From CPC320 sp002336405 (GTDB taxonomy: Bacteria > Pseudomonadota > Alphaproteobacteria > Rhodobacterales > Rhodobacteraceae), in NCBI GenBank assembly GCA_949372595.1, contig CASIAN010000032.1:8953-72952 (forward strand): DNA of 64,000 nt. The letters run 5' to 3'. Every line of letters starts with the position of its first letter. Position 1 is the first letter of the stretch. The position numbers were made by a program, and so were the translations under genes. This document shows, one piece after another, positions 1-7,372 of this stretch. Below the pieces are notes generated by a model. The model had not been told where the DNA came from. It did not search any database and was given only the letters and a program-made list of their open reading frames with translations.

Positions 1-245
1 AACAGATCGTCGCGCAAAGTGCAGCAGATGCAGCCGTTTGACATCTCAACCAATGTCTCGTCGGTTCGGCTAAGTTCGGTGTTTGCGTGTACCAGATCAG
101 CGTCGATGTTCACCTCTGACATATCATTGACGATGACAGCCACGCGGCGCCCTTCACGATTGTTTAAGACACGATTTAGCAAAGTAGTTTTTCCAGCGCC
201 AAGAAAGCCGGAAAGGACAGTGACGGGAAGTCGATTGTCAGTCAT
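1..245 (-). CDS. ZigA/COG0523-type GTPase (zinc metallochaperone), N-terminal part
   Basis: Partial gene leaving the window at base 1. The visible 81 residues start MTDNRLPVTVLSGFLGAGKT, carrying the P-loop (GAGKTT), a VAVIVND switch segment and the CICC metal motif of G3E GTPases. The wording of the first 50 residues closely resembles the ZigA branch, which is induced under zinc starvation and thought to hand zinc to client proteins; this branch assignment is from memory. It follows the second COG0523 GTPase after 14 bp in the same direction, at the far end of the zinc operon, which supports a zinc role. The C-terminal domain is not visible. Confidence 0.85.
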   Translation of the reverse strand, partial: MTDNRLPVTVLSGFLGAGKTTLLNRVLNNREGRRVAVIVNDMSEVNIDADLVHANTELSRTDETLVEMSNGCICCTLRDDL

Positions 246-259
246 TAGAGCACTCGATT

Positions 260-1327
260 TTAGGAGGTTAACACAGAGGTGTTGGTGTGAATGCGCAACA
301 TATCAAGGCTGCGCTGCAGTTCTGGTCGGGATAGATCGCGGGCGATAACGACGATCCGCGTCTGGCGATCGTCTTTGGGCCAATCTTTCAATTGGACCGG
401 TGGATCAAAGATATGCTGCACACCGTGAAAAACGAAGGGGGCCTCGAATCCTTCAAGAAATACAATGCCTTTAATGCGCAGGATATCGGGTCCGCGTATA
501 GCGATTAGCGTTTCGATACAGAGATCAAAGGCTGCGCTGGGGATCGGGTCATCTAGCACGATAGAGGCTGATCCAATCCTTGTATCATGTGTCGGCTTTG
601 GCGTGACAAGCTGTTGGGCTGGGGTAAAGCCAGTAAGGTTGGCAAGCGGGTCTAGCTGCGGTTTTTCCCCCAAGGTCCAAGTCAGTACATCCTGTTTTGC
701 GGCTTTCGGCTGCAGGGCGTTCAGGCCCCAAAGCTGCTTAGTTACACCCTCACCCCGGATCGCATGAACGATCTGCACACCGGGGTTCAGGGCATGAAGA
801 CGCTCTTCAAAACCCTGCACTTGGGCTGGTGTGGCAAGATCTGTCTTGCTGAGAACGATCAGATCGGCCATGGCGGCTTGCGACACCGCCTCGAACTGCG
901 CATCTAGCGTCGCGGCGCCATTTGCGGCATCCGCAACGGTGACAATGCCGTCCAAGCGTGTGTTATTAGCCAAGAGGTTATCAACGAGAAGGGTCTGCAT
1001 GATCGGGCCTGGATACGCCAAGCCAGTTGTTTCAATCACGATACGCTCAAAGTCGATCTCACCGGCCAACTTGCGATCAAAAAGCCGTGTCACTGTCTTT
1101 GACAAGTCACCACGGACCGAGCAACAAAGACAGCCAGAGCGCATCAAAATGATTTCCTCACTGCTCTTCTCGATCAAATCATGATCAAGACCAGCCTCGC
1201 CGAATTCATTTACGATAACGGCCACGCGCCCGGTTGTGCTGTCGGCAAGCACGGCGTTGAGCAAGGTTGTTTTGCCCGCACCGAGAAAGCCCGTCAGCAA
1301 AGTGACTGGAACGCGTGGATCTTGCAT
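260..1327 (-). CDS. COG0523/CobW-family GTPase, putative zinc chaperone
   Basis: 355 residues, a normal length for the family. The N-terminus has the P-loop GFLGAGKTTLLN, then VIVNEFGEAGLD, the CLCC metal-binding motif near residue 70, and LSKTDL (the guanine-specificity NKxD equivalent) near residue 160. The C-terminal third is the CobW_C domain. COG0523 GTPases move zinc, cobalt or iron between proteins. Position directly after znuA (3 bp between the znuA stop and this start) and before a ZigA-like paralogue points to zinc. Two different COG0523 proteins in one operon suggest division of labour between clients. Confidence 0.85.
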   Translation of the reverse strand: MQDPRVPVTLLTGFLGAGKTTLLNAVLADSTTGRVAVIVNEFGEAGLDHDLIEKSSEEIILMRSGCLCCSVRGDLSKTVTRLFDRKLAGEIDFERIVIETTGLAYPGPIMQTLLVDNLLANNTRLDGIVTVADAANGAATLDAQFEAVSQAAMADLIVLSKTDLATPAQVQGFEERLHALNPGVQIVHAIRGEGVTKQLWGLNALQPKAAKQDVLTWTLGEKPQLDPLANLTGFTPAQQLVTPKPTHDTRIGSASIVLDDPIPSAAFDLCIETLIAIRGPDILRIKGIVFLEGFEAPFVFHGVQHIFDPPVQLKDWPKDDRQTRIVVIARDLSRPELQRSLDMLRIHTNTSVLTS

Positions 1328-1330
1328 GTC

Positions 1331-2399
1331 TTAGGATCCTAAGGCGTCTGACAAGGTTGTGGCGTTATGGCGTATCATATCCAGATAGGTGGATGCAGGG
1401 CCGGTTTCACCAGAGAGCGCATCGGAGTACAGTGTCCCACCAATCGTCGCACCCGTCTCGTTTGCAATTTGCTCCATCATACGATTGTCGGTAATCGACT
1501 CGATAAACACTGCAGAAATGCTGTCTCTGCGGATTTGCGTGATCAAGGCAGCCACATCTGCAGCAGAAACTTCGCTTTCTGTGCTCATGCCTTGCGGTGC
1601 TTCAAACGTCAGGTCGTAGGCTGCCGCAAAATATCCAAAGGCATCGTGCGGCGTGACGACCGTTCTCTTGTCGGCGGGCAAGGCACCCATCATAGCGTCA
1701 ACGTCAGATTTGAGTGCTACGATCTGGTCCACAAATACTGCGCGATTAATATAATATGCGCTTGCATTTGCAGGATCAGCTTGTGCAAGACCCGCAGCAA
1801 TATTGTTGGCATAGATCACTGCATTGTCGAGGCTCTGCCAAGCATGTGGATCGAATGTGCCATGATCATGTCCAGCGTGGTCATCATGCTCTTCGTGTTC
1901 GTCATGCTCCTCATGGTCGTCATGCTCCTCGTGTTCGTCATGCTCCTCGTGTTCGTCATGCTCCTCGTCGTTCGTCATGCTCCTCGTGTTCGTCATGCTC
2001 CTCGTGTTCGTCATGCTCCTCGTGTTCGTCCTCATGCTCTTCAAACGCAATTGGTACAATCCCGTTTGTGGCCACCACCATAGCCCCGTTAAAGGAGGCC
2101 GCTTCGGCCAGCCGTTCCAACCAGCCTTCGAATTCCAATCCGTTCATGAACAGCACATCGGCCTCAGCCACCGACCGTGCAGCTTTTGGCGTTGGTTGGT
2201 AAACATGGGTATCCCCATCAGGTCCAACGAGCGTTGTCAGTGCGATATGCTCACCTCCGATACGCTCTACCATATCCCCGAGTATAGAGAAGGTGGCGAC
2301 CACAGGAATGGGTTGCTCCGCCCAAGATACGGTGGGCACAGTCAACGAAAATGTTACAATAGCAGTTGCAGATGCAAAAACTGATCGAAGAGAAGTCAT
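1331..2399 (-). CDS. znuA: Zinc ABC transporter substrate-binding protein ZnuA, frameshifted
   Basis: Periplasmic zinc-binding component of the ZnuABC importer. Start at 2399 (MTSLRSVFASA) with AAAGGA upstream; the signal peptide ends near SWA-EQP. Zinc-ligand regions are visible: DTHVYQPTPKAA in the first half, FDPHAWQSLDNA and VVTPHDAF in the second. Between them lies a long Asp/Glu/His-rich loop of repeated DEHEEH units, typical of high-affinity zinc SBPs. The reading frame breaks in this loop: one repeat unit near 1961-1979 is 19 bp instead of 18, so the N-terminal half (2399 to about 1970) and C-terminal half (about 1970 to 1331) are in different frames. Repairing that single base restores one protein of about 355 residues. 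The break may be slippage in a repeat, a phase-variable tract, or a sequence error. Confidence 0.85.
1885..2041. repeat. Tandem 18-bp repeats coding the ZnuA His-rich loop
   Basis: About eight imperfect 18-bp units (plus-strand form catgctcctcgtgttcgt) encode alternating Asp/Glu/His on the minus strand. One unit near 1961-1979 contains an extra base (cctcgtcgttcgtc instead of cctcgtgttcgtc) and produces the znuA frameshift. The array has no spacers and is coding, so it is not a CRISPR. Confidence 0.9.
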
Positions 2400-2409
2400 G
2401 GTAGTCCTT

Positions 2410-3279
2410 TCAAGTTTCAAAATTGCGGCGCGGCAGGTTTTGAGCAATTGCGCCCCCCACCGGACCAAAGATTAGCGACAGTCCGTATCCAACCCCGGCA
2501 ACTAAAATGATCGCGGGGCCAGAGGGCAGGCTGTAATGGAATGACAAAAGCAAGCCGATCAGGCTTGAGAGCATCGCAACAAGCGCAGCAGCAGCGATCA
2601 ACCCGCCGATACTTTCCGCCCAAAAGCGCGCTGCGGCACCGGGCAGGATCATAATTCCCACCGCCATTAGCGTGCCAAGCGCATGAAACCCACCCACGAG
2701 GTTCATCACCACCAGCGCCAAAAAGGTGAAATGAGTGACCCCGCTGAGTTTACTAACAGACCTTAAAAACTGAGGATCAGCACACTCCAGAACCAGAGGT
2801 CTAAACAGCACGGCGAGCACCAGAACCGACAGACTTGCAAAGGAACACAGCAAAATTAAAGCGGTGTTATCCAAAGCCAGTACAGTGCCAAACAGCACAT
2901 GCATCAGGTCTATGTTGTTGCCGTGGGTCGAAACGATGAGTACGCCAAGGGCGAGGGAAATCAAATAGAAGGCCGCAAGGCTGGCATCTTCGCGCAGCGA
3001 GGTTACCCGGGCGACAAACCCTGAGGCCAGTGCAACGATCATCCCTGCAATCAACCCGCCAACCGTCATTGCGCCAAGCGACAAGCCAGAGACCAGATAC
3101 CCAATCGCCGCTCCTGGCAAAATGGCATGCGCCATTGCATCACCTGTCAAGCTCATATGCCGGAGTATCAAAAACACCCCGACAGGCGTGGCTCCAACTG
3201 ATACCGCAATGCAGCCCAAAAGCGCGCGACGCATGAAGCCAAAATCCGCAAAGGGCGCTACCACTAAATCCCAGATCAT
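2410..3279 (-). CDS. znuB: Zinc ABC transporter permease ZnuB
   Basis: 289-residue polytopic membrane protein of the ABC-3 (ZnuB/TroB) family, with about eight hydrophobic segments from VAPFADFGFMRRALLGC to the C-terminal ILVAGVGYGLSLIFGP. The loop HMSLTGDAMAHAILPGAAIG matches the conserved family region that contacts the ATPase. The start at 3279 (MIWDLVV) is chosen because its ATG overlaps the znuC TGA (ATGA); the longer upstream reading has no support. It transports zinc across the inner membrane with ZnuC and ZnuA. The znuA start follows 10 bp after its stop. Confidence 0.92.
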   Translation of the reverse strand: MIWDLVVAPFADFGFMRRALLGCIAVSVGATPVGVFLILRHMSLTGDAMAHAILPGAAIGYLVSGLSLGAMTVGGLIAGMIVALASGFVARVTSLREDASLAAFYLISLALGVLIVSTHGNNIDLMHVLFGTVLALDNTALILLCSFASLSVLVLAVLFRPLVLECADPQFLRSVSKLSGVTHFTFLALVVMNLVGGFHALGTLMAVGIMILPGAAARFWAESIGGLIAAAALVAMLSSLIGLLLSFHYSLPSGPAIILVAGVGYGLSLIFGPVGGAIAQNLPRRNFET

Positions 3280-4019
3280 GCCGCCGTCTTTCCACAGACA
3301 TGTGGCGTGCCGGTGCAAGCCTCACACATCTGCCGCGCACGGAACTGGTTTTCCGACGTCAGAACCTTTGCCGTAGGACCGTGGGCCACAAGCTCGCGTG
3401 CCAGCATCATGGTTTGTGGAAAATGTGCACCAACGGTGTTATAGTCGTGCAAAACAGCAAGAATTGTCCGGCCTTCTGAATGCCAGCCTTTGATCACATC
3501 AATCAGATCAGCCATTGTCTTAGTATCAATTGCGGCAAAAGGTTCGTCCAAAAGCACAAGCTGCGCGTTTTGCAACAAAAGCCTAGCGAACAGCGCCCGC
3601 TGCATTTGCCCTCCAGACAGCGAACCAATCGACCGCTTTTCAAATCCGGTCAAACCAACCGCGGCGATTGCAGCATCCACGCGTGCAGGCATGGCAGGGC
3701 CTAATCTGCCGAACGCCCCGATCTCGCGCCAAAGGCCCATAGCAACCAGATCGACAACGGAAATCGGAAAACTCCGGTCAATTTCGGACTGTTGGGGCAA
3801 GTAAGCGATTTCTTCATCACGGAAACCATCGATGTGAACCTTCCCCTCCAAAGGAGCCAGAGCACCCGTCACACCCTTCAACAGGGTCGACTTTCCTGCC
3901 CCATTCGGCCCCACTATGGCCGTGAGACTCCCCTCCTGAATTTCCGTGTCCAGTTGCTGCACGGCGGGGAGCCGGTCATAGCCAAGCGTCAGGTTCTGAA
4001 ATACAAGGGCAGCGCTCAT
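3276..4019 (-). CDS. znuC: Zinc ABC transporter ATPase ZnuC
   Basis: 247 residues. Visible ABC motifs: Walker A GPNGAGKST, Q-loop LPQQSEID, signature LSGGQMQRALFARLL, Walker B LVLLDEP followed by FAAID, and switch His in VLHDYN. It powers zinc import through ZnuB. The start at 4019 (MSAALVF) overlaps the stop of the small upstream membrane peptide by ATGA, and its own stop overlaps the znuB start the same way, so translation of the run appears coupled. The C-terminus carries CEACTGTPHVCGK, Cys/His residues that could sense metal; this last point is inference. Confidence 0.93.
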   Translation of the reverse strand: MSAALVFQNLTLGYDRLPAVQQLDTEIQEGSLTAIVGPNGAGKSTLLKGVTGALAPLEGKVHIDGFRDEEIAYLPQQSEIDRSFPISVVDLVAMGLWREIGAFGRLGPAMPARVDAAIAAVGLTGFEKRSIGSLSGGQMQRALFARLLLQNAQLVLLDEPFAAIDTKTMADLIDVIKGWHSEGRTILAVLHDYNTVGAHFPQTMMLARELVAHGPTAKVLTSENQFRARQMCEACTGTPHVCGKTAA

Positions 4020-4147
4020 ACTGCACCAAATTTGGTTGTTGCCCATAAAAAACCAAGCCAAAGAGCGGCAACGACGAGGCATGCCACGGTCAATCTCGGA
4101 CCCGTACCAACAAGGAGAAGCCGCAACGAAATATTTTCTCGTTTCAT
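4016..4147 (-). CDS. 43-residue single-pass membrane peptide between zur and znuC
   Basis: Short reading frame of 43 codons plus stop. Its ATG overlaps the zur stop (ATGA at 4144-4147) and its TGA overlaps the znuC ATG (ATGA at 4016-4019). AGAGG lies 7 bases before the ATG. The product has a basic N-terminus (MKRENISLRLLLVG) followed by one hydrophobic segment (LTVACLVVAALWLGFLWATT) and a short tail, so it should be an inner-membrane peptide with one span. I do not recognise the family. The double stop-start overlap inside a zinc importer operon argues for a real gene, perhaps an accessory to ZnuB or a coupling leader for znuC. Confidence 0.7.
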   Translation of the reverse strand: MKRENISLRLLLVGTGPRLTVACLVVAALWLGFLWATTKFGAV

Positions 4148-4545
4148 AGCGTTGCCTCTACCGGTTTGCAGCTCGCGCATGTGCCATTCACTTCGACGAC
4201 ATGGCGTTGCACTAAAAAACCACTACTTTGCAAAGCTGAAGAGAGTTTAGAAAACACACTGGGCTCAAAATTCTCTTCTACGATCCCGCAGTCGTTGCAG
4301 ATCGTGAATATTGATGGCTGGTGATGATCTTCACATTGGCAGGCAATGTAAGCGTTAAGCGATTCAAGCCGATGAACCTGCCCACGCTCAATCAAAGCTG
4401 CGAGCGCCCGGTAGACAGTCGGAGGCGCAATTTTTGAATATTTCTCTCTAAGCTCATCAAGCAAATCGTAGGCAGAATGGGCACTTTTCTCTGCACGCAT
4501 GATGGAAAGAATCTCTGCTTGCATATTTTCTCCACGTTTACCCAT
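4144..4545 (-). CDS. zur: Fur-family zinc uptake regulator Zur
   Basis: 133 residues. The N-terminal winged helix (YDLLDELREKYSKIAPPTVYRALAALIERG) contains the Fur-family recognition helix PPTVYRAL. The C-terminal dimerisation part has CQCEDHH, CNDCG and CASC motifs; the paired CxxC residues fit the structural zinc site, and the surrounding His/Cys the regulatory one. The start at 4545 (MGKRGENM) is chosen because a strong AGGAGGG sits 5 bases upstream. Zur represses zinc uptake genes when zinc is plentiful; here it heads the operon it probably controls, with a Zur-box-like palindrome upstream. Confidence 0.88.
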   Translation of the reverse strand: MGKRGENMQAEILSIMRAEKSAHSAYDLLDELREKYSKIAPPTVYRALAALIERGQVHRLESLNAYIACQCEDHHQPSIFTICNDCGIVEENFEPSVFSKLSSALQSSGFLVQRHVVEVNGTCASCKPVEATL

Positions 4546-4565
4546 GCTAACCCTCCTGATCGAAT

Positions 4566-4592
4566 GTGAAGATATAATATAACATAACACAA
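4566..4592. promoter_or_regulatory. Zur-box-like palindrome upstream of zur-znu operon
   Basis: AT-rich sequence gatataatataacataac (4571-4588). On the minus strand it reads GTTATGTTATATTATATC, close to the known Zur operator core of the form TGTTATANTATAACA, though the distal half is imperfect. It is about 25-45 bases upstream of the zur start, where it could overlap the promoter and give autoregulation. Confidence 0.5.
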
Positions 4593-4625
4593 GACAAGCG
4601 GCTTCTTACATGACATCACCAATAA

Positions 4626-4814
4626 TTATTCGGTCTGCTTGATAATTATCTGAGACAACCTTTTCCGAAGCTCTTTCTGAAGACCGTTAATTTCGTAGGG
4701 CTTCATTTTCTTCCAATTTTGGCATTCTTGTCGATTGCGCCCGCAACTCAAACACCATCCGTTAGGCCCAGAGAATTCACACACATCAATACATGGGCTT
4801 TTACGCCGTTTCAC
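4626..4814 (-). CDS. DUF1289-family small Cys-rich protein
   Basis: 62 residues with a GTG start at 4814, supported by GAGGG 7 bases upstream. Four cysteines in the pattern CIDVCEF...CLSCGR are those of DUF1289, a widespread proteobacterial family that probably holds a metal or Fe-S site; its biochemical role is not established. It lies 56 bp after the CxxPGCPP protein in the same direction and just upstream of the Zur-regulated operon. No membrane segment is seen. Confidence 0.8.
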   Translation of the reverse strand: MKRRKSPCIDVCEFSGPNGWCLSCGRNRQECQNWKKMKPYEINGLQKELRKRLSQIIIKQTE

Positions 4815-4870
4815 TTTTTTGCCCTCAAGATTAACCCATTCTCTTTCTAAACAGTCTGCAATTTCTTTTT

Positions 4871-5131
4871 TTACCAGCGCTCCGTCAAAGATTCGACGTC
4901 TTCCGACGTTATGTCGTTAATGGGTTTGACAATACGCCAGTCTTGCACCGAACCATCTGTATGAGGTGCCGTTATTACCGTTTCAATCGGTGGACATCCT
5001 GGCTCATGACAGCGCAGTTCAGCGACAGCAAGTGTTGTCGTTTCAGGCAAGCCAAAGCCTTCAGAAATCAGCTCTTTAATCCGGCGGACGGCATCTCTGT
5101 CTGGGCGAATACGATTAAACAGATTTTGCAT
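4871..5131 (-). CDS. Small conserved protein with CHEPGCPPIET motif
   Basis: 86 residues from the ATG at 5131 (MQNLFNRIRPDRDAV). The only clear mark is the sequence ELRCHEPGCPPIET near the centre, with the Cys-x3-Gly-Cys-Pro-Pro arrangement followed by a hydrophobic strand. I recall similar short proteins next to COG0523 GTPases in other alphaproteobacteria, but cannot confirm it here. Its start overlaps the end of the broken WD40 gene by 17 bp, as in an operon. A metal-related role is inferred only from the cysteines and the zinc neighbourhood. Confidence 0.6.
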   Translation of the reverse strand: MQNLFNRIRPDRDAVRRIKELISEGFGLPETTTLAVAELRCHEPGCPPIETVITAPHTDGSVQDWRIVKPINDITSEDVESLTERW

Positions 5132-5640
5132 TTGTATTTCCAGCCCACAGTGTCGCCCATAAAATATGTCCTTTATCGTCTCCGATCTGAACGTGCGATA
5201 GAGACGCCGTGACAGCAATGGCTGTGACCTCTGCGCCCGTTGAGCCTCTCAAAACGATCGCATCCTTGCTTTCATCAAGTTCTGACAAAAAGGACAGCGC
5301 CATCGCGAAACCCGGCAAAGACCGCATTTTCCTCAGACAAAGCTTGCACGCAGGTTGCTATTTGCTTGCCTCCATCGGCTACGCAAATTGGTGCACGGCC
5401 CAATGGCCCATCCTTGCCGTCAAACAGCCAGTAAATCGCTTCATTTGCACCAGAAGTTGCAAGGTGCGGTGCGTCTCCTATCCAAGCAAAGCTTTTTATC
5501 TTTGCAGGATATCCTGACATTTCCAGCTCTCCTTTATCGCGTAAACGCCACCCGTGCAGCGCGTTCTCTTGCATCGCCGTAACGATGTACTTCCCATCCG
5601 GGCTGAATGTCACACCGCTGATGGTTCTGTCCCATCGCTA
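5115..5640 (-). pseudogene. WD40-repeat protein, truncated and frameshifted
   Basis: Two overlapping frames read as one WD40 propeller C-terminus. The first (5637 to 5275) contains WDRTISGVTFSPDGKYIVTA and FAGFRDGAVL; the second (about 5290 to 5115) continues LSELDESKDAIVLRGSTGAE to the end. The switch falls in a run of five A/T bases (5288-5292): removing one joins GAVL to LSELDE. Upstream of the WDRT motif there is an in-frame TAG at 5638-5640, and I see no further WD40 sequence, so most of the protein is missing. WD40 proteins often accompany COG0523 genes, so this was probably part of the zinc locus before decay. Confidence 0.7.
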
Positions 5641-5690
5641 AACAGCGACGCAGTTATGCTTTATTGGATAAAGGTTAGATGAAGCGTAAC

Positions 5691-6584
5691 TTACCGCTCC
5701 GCTCTTCCTTTTAATCTGCAGGTCTTGTCAGAAGTCTGTGTGCTCAAAAAGGGTGTTACAGGTGGCGCATATCGATCTATTGCTGTGTCCCAACCTCTCC
5801 AGTTATTGTCGTCACGCAGCAAGTCTTCACGGTGCCACTCTAGGATAGCCAAGAAGCCCGTTCACCAAGATATAGCTCTAAGCCACGACTAATTAATTCT
5901 GTATTCGCCTTCTTGAGTGTATGTCCAAAAGTTTTGAATAACTTCTCATTCAGCTCAATGACATATTTATCATCTGCATCTTTGCCCCATTTAGAAGTGT
6001 CCTGATTTTCAGGGTAATCTCTCGCCCTTTTCCATTCAAATTCTTCAATCTTTGAACTTTGAATCTTCCAGCTTTTCAGAAATAATGTCGCCGGTAATAA
6101 GTCTGAATTGTTTTCGAAATCTTTGGAGCGCACCCTTTGAAACACCAAGGTCTAGGATTGCCTTGGTTTGCCCCTTCACCCCACGCACTACCACGAACAC
6201 TGACCAAGCTGTGAAGAGCTTTTCTTGGGATGTCATTGGAAGCTTATCTCTATTATTTTATTTGATAGCCAGAAGCACTGCATCCAGCGGAGACCCATCA
6301 AAAATAACAGCGGGAATTTGGGTGCGCCCGTCGCTAGATCGGTAAGCCGTTAGGCGATTATGTCCATCCACAACCATCCAGCATGTCACAGTGTTTTTCT
6401 CGCTGCTCTCAGGTCTGATAGAACGCGGTATGATGATTGGCGCGAGTTCTTTTTTGGTTTGAATAGCGGCTTGTGTAGCTTCCTGATGTGATTGCACCGT
6501 TGGTAATCTCTTACCAAAACTTTCGGGTTTTGGTGTCAGGGAGGTGTGTATCAGAAATATTTCCAGCCTGAAATCCACTACCAC
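5691..6584 (-). pseudogene. ParB-like nuclease-domain protein, multiply disrupted
   Basis: Consecutive segments on the minus strand join into one protein. 6584-6258 has a ParB-type core (PIIIPRSIRPE, VVDGHNRLTAYRSSDG, IPAVIFDG) and ends at a TAA. 6257-6045 continues in the same frame (RDKLPMTSQEKLFTAW, then a helix-turn-helix-like LGVSKGALQRFRKQF). Then the frame changes to 6148-5840 (FLKSWKIQSSKIEEFEW to GERASW), and again near 5865 to a segment EWHREDLLRDDNNWRGWD ending at 5691. At least one premature stop and two frameshifts are needed. No clear start is seen, so the 5' end may also be lost. Original function (partitioning-like or phage-type DNA binding) cannot be assigned. Confidence 0.65.
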
Positions 6585-6602
6585 GTAGGTTAGCCCAACA
6601 CA

Positions 6603-6806
6603 TCACTGCAACAAAAGTTGTAGCGTAGGTTCACCATCTTGCATTCGAAACGCAGCCAAAGCCTGGTCATCGGTGATTAAAATGTGGGGGGGGTAAACCG
6701 CTTCCACTGCTTTTGGATACCAGAAGGCATTAAGACACGCGAGAGGGTATCCCGTGAGCAGTGGAAGCGGAGTGTTGTCCGAAGGTCGGGTGTCCAGTTC
6801 TTCACT
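6603..6806 (-). pseudogene. C-terminal remnant of an unidentified protein
   Basis: An open frame of 67 codons between an in-frame TGA (6807-6809) and a TGA at 6603-6605. It reads as ordinary protein (PLPLLTGYPLACLNAFWYP, then HILITDDQALAAFRMQDGEP) but has no plausible start codon near its beginning, so it looks like the tail of a lost gene. I do not recognise the family. It lies just upstream of the ParB-like remnant, in the same direction. Confidence 0.45.
6698..6770. repeat. Long inverted repeat inside the gene remnant
   Basis: A 14-base arm ccgcttccactgct (6698-6711) pairs perfectly with agcagtggaagcgg (6757-6770), and a second 7-base arm ggatacc (6715-6721) pairs with ggtatcc (6746-6752). 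The loop is 24 bases. It falls within the coding-like remnant 6603-6806. There is no T-run after either arm, so it is not a standard terminator. Confidence 0.8.
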
Positions 6807-6905
6807 TCAGTAAGTATAACGACCGTCGAAAATATGTTTTAGGGCACTTTAATTATTTGTTTTGACCCATAAAGAATAGCGCCGACAGGGCGTTACACAC
6901 TACAT

Positions 6906-6996
6906 CGGTGTTGCTGTTGTCCCAGTACCGAAGCGGAGATAGCTGGACGATATACTGCCGTCTTTCCGACCGCTATCTCCGTCAGCAGCAACACCG
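6906..6996. repeat. Large imperfect hairpin
   Basis: Outer arms cggtgttgctg (6906-6916) and cagcaacaccg (6986-6996), inner arms cggagatagc (6934-6943) and gctatctccg (6972-6981). The unpaired stretches between outer and inner arms are 17 and 4 bases. A T-run begins 12 bases after the right arm, so read rightward it might act as a loose terminator, but no gene ends here on the plus strand. Confidence 0.75.
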
Positions 6997-7004
6997 AAAG
7001 TCCA

Positions 7005-7041
7005 GCCGTTTTTTTTGATATGGGCCGTTTTTTTGATATGG
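7005..7041. repeat. Tandem T-rich 18/19-bp repeat
   Basis: gccgttttttttgatatgg (7005-7023) is followed immediately by gccgtttttttgatatgg (7024-7041). The copies differ only in having eight versus seven T bases, which suggests a recent duplication. Confidence 0.85.
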
Positions 7042-7372
7042 CACGTTATAACCAATCTCAAATGCAAATTCCTACAGGCAGCTCACATCAAACAACAAAA
7101 GCCGGATGTCATTGAGCTTATCTATCGTGGTGGCAGGCACGCAAGACTGCTGTCATGGTTAGGATCGGCGCGGTAAAAACGCGTCTGGGCTGATATTCAA
7201 ATATAACGGTGGCAAATATTGCAGAGATGCGCTGCTTAAACCTGAGCGCCTGCACGCCGGGCTCTCACTAAACGCTACAAGGCCAATCAGGGTGTAAAAA
7301 GGGAATGGTCAAAAACCGGTGGCTCCTGTAACCCTCACTCATCTAGATTTCGCAAAACGCAAAGGGAAAGTC

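Larger units (their letters stand above)
6807..7372. other. Intergenic stretch before polA
   Basis: No gene is supported. It contains the second large hairpin (6906-6996), a tandem T-rich repeat (7005-7041), and about 330 bases before polA with short broken reading frames but no recognisable protein. The polA promoter must lie here or in the short run before 7373; no convincing -35/-10 pair was seen. Together with the gene remains to the left, it has the look of a deletion scar or former accessory segment. Confidence 0.5.

Noticed and set aside
1885..2041. Short tandem repeats as a possible CRISPR array
   Set aside because: Units are contiguous with no spacers, are in coding sequence, and translate as the ZnuA metal loop.
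1367..2384. Long plus-strand open frames across the repeat array (products rich in Val/Met/Leu or Arg/His)
   Set aside because: They are antisense products of the znuA repeat; no ribosome site or domain.
6590..6996. Integron attC sites suggested by two hairpins and GTTGGGC-like motifs
   Set aside because: No properly spaced RYYYAAC/GTTRRRY core sites frame the hairpins, and no integrase gene is in the window.
7319..7372. Longer PolA start at GTG 7319
   Set aside because: Extra residues do not resemble PolA N-termini, and AAAGGGAAAG sits correctly before 7373.
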